In this document: positions 59,395-64,000 of the stretch, piece by piece
How positions within the stretch are numbered: the stretch's first letter is position 1
How the letters are laid out: each line of letters starts with the position of its first letter
Assembly (NCBI GenBank): GCA_963741385.1
Contig: CAVUHO010000014.1
Location: 434,001-498,000 of the forward strand
DNA from: Sulfomarinibacter sp963741385
Lineage (GTDB): Bacteria; Acidobacteriota; Thermoanaerobaculia; Thermoanaerobaculales; Sulfomarinibacteraceae
Reading direction: 5' to 3'
DNA: 64,000 bases
Position numbers and translations under genes: made by a program
Notes under the pieces: generated by a model
Database searches by the model: none
The model's input: the letters and a program-made list of their open reading frames with translations, nothing else
Told to the model about the DNA's origin: nothing

Positions 59395-60189
59395 ATGACG
59401 ACCTTTCAGAGAATTTTCAGCGGATCGACCCTTGCGATCTTCTTCGCCGCGTCCATCGTCCTCGCTACGGACACTCCGCAATCCACCGAGGCGGAGGCGG
59501 TCGCCAACGCCGCCATCGCCCAACTGGCCGGTTGGCAGACCAAAGCGGCGCGAGAGACGCTGGAGGCGAAAAAGGAGAAATTCGGTTCCGACTCCGATTT
59601 CAAAACCGCGTGGGCGCTGCTCGAGATCCAGGAGGCGACCGCCGCCGGCAAGCCAGCTCCCACTGGCAGCACCGCGGCTCTTGCCCAGATGGCGAAGGCC
59701 ACGTCCGTTGACGCCGCGGCCCAGTACTGGCAAGGCGAGTTTTACTACCAACAGAAAAAGAACAATGAAGCCAACGCGGCCTGGCAGTCTGCGGCCAAGA
59801 GCGCCGAAAAACAGGTGGCGGCTGATCCAACCGACGCCACCGCCCAGTTCTATCTGGGCGCCGCCCTCGTCCGTCAGAAGAAGTTCGATCCCGCGCTCAA
59901 AGCTCTGCGGCTCGCCGTTCGCGGCGGCTTCGACGAGGCCATGGTCAACCATCAGATCGGTTTCATGTATCTCCTCCAACAGAAGTGGCAGGAGGCGAAA
60001 GACGCTTTCGACGTCGGGCTCAAGGTCAACCCCCGCTTTGCTCCGATGTACTACTGGCGGGCGATGGCCTGGGACAAGCTCGGCCGGAAGGACAATATGC
60101 TGCTCGATTTCGACCAGTTCGTGAAGCTGGCGCCGAAGGCGCCGGAGGCGAGCAAGGCTCGCGCCGTCCTCAAATCAGCCGGGGGATGA
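59395..60189 (+). CDS. Secreted TPR protein
   Basis: 264 residues; ATG at 59395 follows GGAGGAACCC. A signal peptide (IFSGSTLAIFFAASIVLATD) is followed by helical repeats. Clear TPR units lie from about residue 140 on (DATAQFYLGAALVRQKKFDP, YLLQQKWQEAKDAFDVGLKV, PMYYWRAMAWDKLGRKDNML). It is probably periplasmic. It converges with the TamB-TamA fusion gene, and the two 3' ends are separated only by an AACGTT repeat. Confidence 0.75.
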   Translation: MTTFQRIFSGSTLAIFFAASIVLATDTPQSTEAEAVANAAIAQLAGWQTKAARETLEAKKEKFGSDSDFKTAWALLEIQEATAAGKPAPTGSTAALAQMAKATSVDAAAQYWQGEFYYQQKKNNEANAAWQSAAKSAEKQVAADPTDATAQFYLGAALVRQKKFDPALKALRLAVRGGFDEAMVNHQIGFMYLLQQKWQEAKDAFDVGLKVNPRFAPMYYWRAMAWDKLGRKDNMLLDFDQFVKLAPKAPEASKARAVLKSAGG

Positions 60190-60190
60190 T

Positions 60191-60235
60191 CAACGTTCTA
60201 ACGTTCTAACGTCTTAACGTTTAAACGTTAGAACG
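60191..60235. repeat. AACGTT-type palindromic microsatellite, locus 3
   Basis: CAACGTTCTAACGTTCTAAC, then GTCTTAACGTTTAAACGTTA and GAACG. It lies between two convergent genes and overlaps the last codons of the TamB-TamA gene. Confidence 0.8.
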
Positions 60236-63200
60236 GCCGCCCGATCCCGAGGTAGAACTTCATCTTCTTCGAGCTGATGCCGACGTCGGCCACCGGCCAC
60301 GCCACGTCGGCCCACAGCGGTCCGATCGGCGTCGACCACCTCACACCCACGCCTGCTCCTACCGACAGGCCGAAATCGGCATCGCGCCAGGACGGCCACA
60401 ACTGGCCAATGTCCGCGAAGACCGCGAAGCGCAGGGCGCCCCACACCGGGATCCGCAGCTCTTCGTTGAGGATGAACAGCGCGCCGCCGCCCGCAGGCAC
60501 CAACGTCTCGTCAGACCCGAGCGTCACCGGCCCGACGCTGTTGCGATCGAACCCTCGAATGGAGGCCTGCCCACCGGCAAAGAACCGGGATTCCCGGACT
60601 AGATTTTGTCCCTTGAGCGGTTCCGCGACGCCCAACCGCGCCGTCTGCAGCCACGTCGCGCCCGAAAACGGGGCCACCGCGACACTGAAATTGCTCAACC
60701 AACTGACGTAGTCGAGATCAGAGCCGAAAGTCTGCGAGCTCCACCCGAGGTCCGAGGTGAGACCGTAACCCCCGCGGGGGTCGAACAGGTTGTCGAAGTG
60801 GTCCACGACCGTCCGCAAGCCGACGGTGCCGATCCTCACGCTGAAGTCGAAGGGGGGAGCAAAGGGGTCGGGATCCTTTTCGAACGTTCTCGTGTCTGTG
60901 TACCGGTAGTACAGGCCAGCCTGGACCCGATTGGCGAGGGCGTACGACACCTCGAACGACGCGAGCTTCTCCTCTTGATTCAAGATACTCGGTTCGTCCG
61001 GCGCGTCGCCCTTGACGTAGCCGATGGTCGTGATCAGTGACAGGCGACCACCCGGTACCGGCGGCAGCGACCCGATAAGAAACAGCTTCTGTTCGGTCGA
61101 GCCCCAGCCTCCTCTGAGGTTGAGCCCCACACCCCTGCCGAAGAGGTTGTCATCCCTGACGGCGAAGCTCGCCGATGTCCCGCGTTCGGTGCTCCACCCA
61201 CCTCCGACCTCGGCCGCCCAGCGGTCCTTCTCCACGACCTCAAAATCGACATCCACCTCGGAGGCGCCGACATCGCGGGTCCGCACGTCGACCCGCTCGA
61301 TCGGTGAGAAGTTGGCAATCTGCGAGGCCGACCGGTCGAGAGCCTGATCGGTGAGAACCTCGCCGTCGGCGACCGTGACCCCCTTGTCGAGCACCCGGCG
61401 GCTGACGTGTTTCAGACCCGAGTATTCGACGTTGCGCAGCAGCCGCATTCTGCCCGGCTCGAGTTCGATCTCGACCGTCCAACGCCCGTCGGCGGACGAT
61501 CGCATATTGCTCCTCGCCCGCGCCTCACGGAAGCCCGCCTGGATGTAGGCGTTGCGCAGATTTCGCGTTGCGGCATCGACCGTTTCGCGATCGAGGGGCT
61601 GCCCGACGCGAACTCCGAAGGCCTCCGCCTCCATGAGTCCCAACGGATCGCTGCCGATCAGCGATATCTTGTCGATCGTCTGCCGCGGTCCGGCCTCGAC
61701 GTCGACCCTCACCTCGGCTCTTGACGGGTCGAGACGAACCATTTCGACCGAGCGGACCTTTGCGCTCAAATAGCCGAATGAAGTCAGTCGGCGCTCGACC
61801 GCGCGGGCCAGGGCTTCGGGCCGGCGCGCCATCGCCGCAACGATGTTGGCCGATCCCAACTGCGACCGAAGAGCGATCGCGACATCGTCCGGGAGACCGT
61901 CAAAGGAGGGTCCTTCGAGCCTTGTTCCCTGCCCACGGAGGGCGTCAACGACGATCAGGCCGCCGAGCCGTTCGACCGAAACCACGGCGTCGGGAAAACC
62001 CTGCAGTGCGAAGAATCGTGTCACAAGCGCTCCCATCGCCTCGAGCGACGCCGTTTCGAGGGGCGGCGGCTGATACAAGGAAGTGACCTCGGAGCGCACG
62101 TGCAGCGGCGGGGGGTCTCCCACGAACCGGACAAACTGCGGTGTACCGGGATCGCAGTAGAACACCAGGGTCGGCGATCGCTCATTACCCTCCTGAAAGG
62201 CGGTCACCCGGGCGTTCTGGTACCCGTTGCCCGCCAACGCCCGTTCCATGCGGACCGAGCCGACGAACAGCAGAAACGGGTCGAACGGCTGGCCGCGCCG
62301 CAGGCCCGTGACCTTTCTGAGGTGCCTCCTGGACATCGGCCAGTCGCCCTCGAGCTTGATGCGGTAGATCTCGGGGCGCGCGAGCGTCGCCGCCGTCCCC
62401 CCCCAGCTGAACCGCTGAAACAGTGCGGCGCCCGCGTTGTCGTCCACGGTCTCGTGAAAAACCTGAGCGACCAGTCCCCGAAGACCACGGATGTTCGAGC
62501 CCTGGAGCATCGTCATCCGGTCCTGCACGTCGGTCAGGTTGGCTGACAGGAAAAGTGCGAGGTTCGGATTGAGTCGTTGACCGACCATGAAGTTCACGCT
62601 CGGGTCCCGTTCGATCTGACCGGCGATCTCGGCCGGCCTCAGCGTCTCGTTCTCGAAGCCGAGCACGCTGCTGAGACCCTGGGCCAAACCGCGGGTGGCC
62701 ATCAGGGTCGGGTCGATGTGCAGGTCCCCTCCCTCACCTCCAATCAGCGTCATGTCGGATTCAGGGACGATTTCCATGACGGGGTCGATCGCCGGGTCCC
62801 CGGTGAACTCCAGCGTTCCCCTACGCACCTTGATGCTGCGGCCGCCGATTCCGATGGTTCCGCCGGGCGCGATACGAACCGAACCGTGGATGCGAGGTTC
62901 CGCCGCGCTGCCTTCGATTCTCAGGACGTCCCACGCCACATCGAAGCGGCCGAGGTTGTTGTCGACCTTGACGCCCGATCGTCCGCGAACGCTGATATCG
63001 AGACTGATTTCATAGAGCGGGTCGTCGGCCGCCAACCCGAGGTCGTCACCGCCGAGCAACGCCGACGTGAGGTCGAACGACTCTTCCCAGAGTCCCGCCA
63101 CCAGGGTCAGATCGCCGGCCACGTGGGCGAGCTCGTCGGTCCTCGGTTCGACCGCCAGATCGCCGTCCCACTTGGTCAGGGTCCCCTTGAAAAACAGTGT

Positions 63201-64000
63201 CACGTCATCAATCTCGAAGACGACGCCCTGTCCGGATTTCGGGTCCCAACCGCCCCCGACCAGCACCGTGCCCCGATTGACCTCCGCTGAACCGTCGACA
63301 ATGTCGATCCGCCCGTCGTGAACGTTGGCCGAGACCCGGAGCTTCCGGATCTCGACCGGTGGATCACGCATGACGATGGCGCCGTCTCCGTGGTCCACGG
63401 TGAACGTTCCGCTGACCGACTCCAGAGAGACGTCGCCTGAAACCGGCGTGTGAAGCTCGGCGGCGACGCTGAACGGTCCGCGAACGCTGACCGGCATCTG
63501 GAGAAGCCGTGCGAGATCCTCGGAGATCATTGCGTTCACGCTTCCGTCAACGCTGTCGGTCGTCGGGTCGTAAGAGGCCTCGACTTCGATCCGGCTGTCG
63601 AACCCGACCAGGGCCACCGGTTCGACGTGGAGTCTGCGCCCATCGAGCCGCACCTCCACCGGGCCGTCCGCGGCCAGCTCACCCGTCGGGTGAAGAACGC
63701 GCAGACCGCGAGCCGACGCCACGATCTTCGGATGATCCGGGGCCAGCGGGTTCCACTCGATGTCAGCCTGAATATCCGCCACCATCTCGGCGCCCATGGT
63801 GTCAACGGCCAGCATCTCGGCGACCGGACCGAAACGGAACCCGTCCGCGGTCAGGTGAGCGGTCACCGGCCCACCGGGTGCGTCCGCCCACAACCACGGC
63901 GGTCGGGCGATGTCGCCGAGGGGCGCCTCGGCCCGGACATCGAAAACTCCGGCCCGAGTCGACATCTTCTCGATCGCGGCACGTACCACGCCGCCCGCGA
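60228..64000 (-). CDS. TamB-type translocation protein fused to TamA/BamA-type Omp85 barrel, 5' end outside window
   Basis: More than 1250 residues are open, and the frame is still open at the window edge. The first visible 470 or so residues are TamB/DUF490-like: long beta repeats and the family block GTIGIGGRSIKVRRGTLEFTG, DPVMEIVPESDM, then the typical end QVFHETVDDN-like. From about 560 to 860 there are POTRA-type repeats (IYRIKLEGDWPMSRRHLRKV, DKISLIGSDPLGLMEAEAFG, RNVEYSGLKHVSRRVLDKGV). From about 900 to the end an Omp85 barrel follows, with the conserved FFAGGQASIRGFDRNSVGP and a C-terminal Phe (YLGIGRPF). TamB and TamA are normally separate proteins that together aid outer-membrane protein insertion and lipid traffic. 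Here both are in one chain. Confidence 0.85.
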   Translation of the reverse strand, partial: AGGVVRAAIEKMSTRAGVFDVRAEAPLGDIARPPWLWADAPGGPVTAHLTADGFRFGPVAEMLAVDTMGAEMVADIQADIEWNPLAPDHPKIVASARGLRVLHPTGELAADGPVEVRLDGRRLHVEPVALVGFDSRIEVEASYDPTTDSVDGSVNAMISEDLARLLQMPVSVRGPFSVAAELHTPVSGDVSLESVSGTFTVDHGDGAIVMRDPPVEIRKLRVSANVHDGRIDIVDGSAEVNRGTVLVGGGWDPKSGQGVVFEIDDVTLFFKGTLTKWDGDLAVEPRTDELAHVAGDLTLVAGLWEESFDLTSALLGGDDLGLAADDPLYEISLDISVRGRSGVKVDNNLGRFDVAWDVLRIEGSAAEPRIHGSVRIAPGGTIGIGGRSIKVRRGTLEFTGDPAIDPVMEIVPESDMTLIGGEGGDLHIDPTLMATRGLAQGLSSVLGFENETLRPAEIAGQIERDPSVNFMVGQRLNPNLALFLSANLTDVQDRMTMLQGSNIRGLRGLVAQVFHETVDDNAGAALFQRFSWGGTAATLARPEIYRIKLEGDWPMSRRHLRKVTGLRRGQPFDPFLLFVGSVRMERALAGNGYQNARVTAFQEGNERSPTLVFYCDPGTPQFVRFVGDPPPLHVRSEVTSLYQPPPLETASLEAMGALVTRFFALQGFPDAVVSVERLGGLIVVDALRGQGTRLEGPSFDGLPDDVAIALRSQLGSANIVAAMARRPEALARAVERRLTSFGYLSAKVRSVEMVRLDPSRAEVRVDVEAGPRQTIDKISLIGSDPLGLMEAEAFGVRVGQPLDRETVDAATRNLRNAYIQAGFREARARSNMRSSADGRWTVEIELEPGRMRLLRNVEYSGLKHVSRRVLDKGVTVADGEVLTDQALDRSASQIANFSPIERVDVRTRDVGASEVDVDFEVVEKDRWAAEVGGGWSTERGTSASFAVRDDNLFGRGVGLNLRGGWGSTEQKLFLIGSLPPVPGGRLSLITTIGYVKGDAPDEPSILNQEEKLASFEVSYALANRVQAGLYYRYTDTRTFEKDPDPFAPPFDFSVRIGTVGLRTVVDHFDNLFDPRGGYGLTSDLGWSSQTFGSDLDYVSWLSNFSVAVAPFSGATWLQTARLGVAEPLKGQNLVRESRFFAGGQASIRGFDRNSVGPVTLGSDETLVPAGGGALFILNEELRIPVWGALRFAVFADIGQLWPSWRDADFGLSVGAGVGVRWSTPIGPLWADVAWPVADVGISSKKMKFYLGIGRPF

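Overview
The window is GC-rich bacterial chromosome, most probably from an uncultured Acidobacteriota member of the Thermoanaerobaculia/Holophagae type. The reasons are three secreted VWFA proteins of the acidobacterial VWFA-related family, two large TonB-dependent receptors with an N-terminal carboxypeptidase-regulatory-like domain, many secreted TPR proteins, and frequent GTG/TTG starts with stop/start overlaps. I found no rRNA, tRNA, CRISPR array, phage or transposase.

Layout. 1-439: tail of an S9 peptidase. 0.7-15.1 kb: an envelope-protein region with a transglutaminase-like TPR protein, a two-lobed aspartic protease, an operon VWFA - TPR protein - VWFA on the minus strand, a third VWFA gene divergent from it, an Oar-like TonB receptor and a regulatory-like/TPR protein. 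15.2-24.6 kb: a VapB antitoxin remnant, a wax ester synthase/DGAT-type acyltransferase, MGMT, a DMSO-reductase-family operon (catalytic subunit plus a fused FeS/membrane-anchor subunit), an AI-2E family transporter, a nitrilase-superfamily protein without the usual catalytic Lys, and a PlsC-like acyltransferase. 24.7-36.4 kb: a second TonB receptor, an M4-type metalloprotease with an inserted PA domain, a gluzincin-TPR protein, two receiver/PilZ-type proteins, a deleted ABC transporter and a methyltransferase. 36.5-40.1 kb: an operon of a gluconate-dehydrogenase-subunit-3-like protein, a GMC oxidoreductase and a ThDP enzyme. 40.2-45.6 kb: the complete 2-oxoglutarate dehydrogenase complex (sucA-sucB-lpdA). 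46-52.8 kb: two related secreted proteins, a quinone oxidoreductase, a DapA-family aldolase, phosphofructokinase and malate dehydrogenase. 53-57.8 kb: a full oleABCD long-chain olefin pathway, with a MATE exporter upstream. 59.4-64 kb: a TPR protein and a single open frame joining a TamB-type domain to a TamA/BamA-type POTRA plus barrel protein.

How the parts fit. Central carbon metabolism (OGDH complex, Mdh, Pfk) sits beside lipid chemistry (WS/DGAT, PlsC, OleABCD) and a large set of secreted or outer-membrane proteins. This suggests a heterotrophic diderm that exports proteases and imports large substrates.

Two cross-cutting signals matter. First, seven frameshifts in otherwise well-conserved genes (S9 peptidase, VWFA, TonB receptor, sucA three times, sucB) can each be repaired by removing a single base. 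This points to insertion errors in the sequence rather than to real pseudogenes; a minority (the ABC transporter, the VapB remnant) look truly decayed. Second, the intergenic gaps hold several families of short palindromic or microsatellite-like repeats, including a MITE-like inverted-repeat element with a tandemly amplified end. These repeat families, the TamB-TamA fusion and the GMC/ThDP operon are the best candidates for little-described biology.
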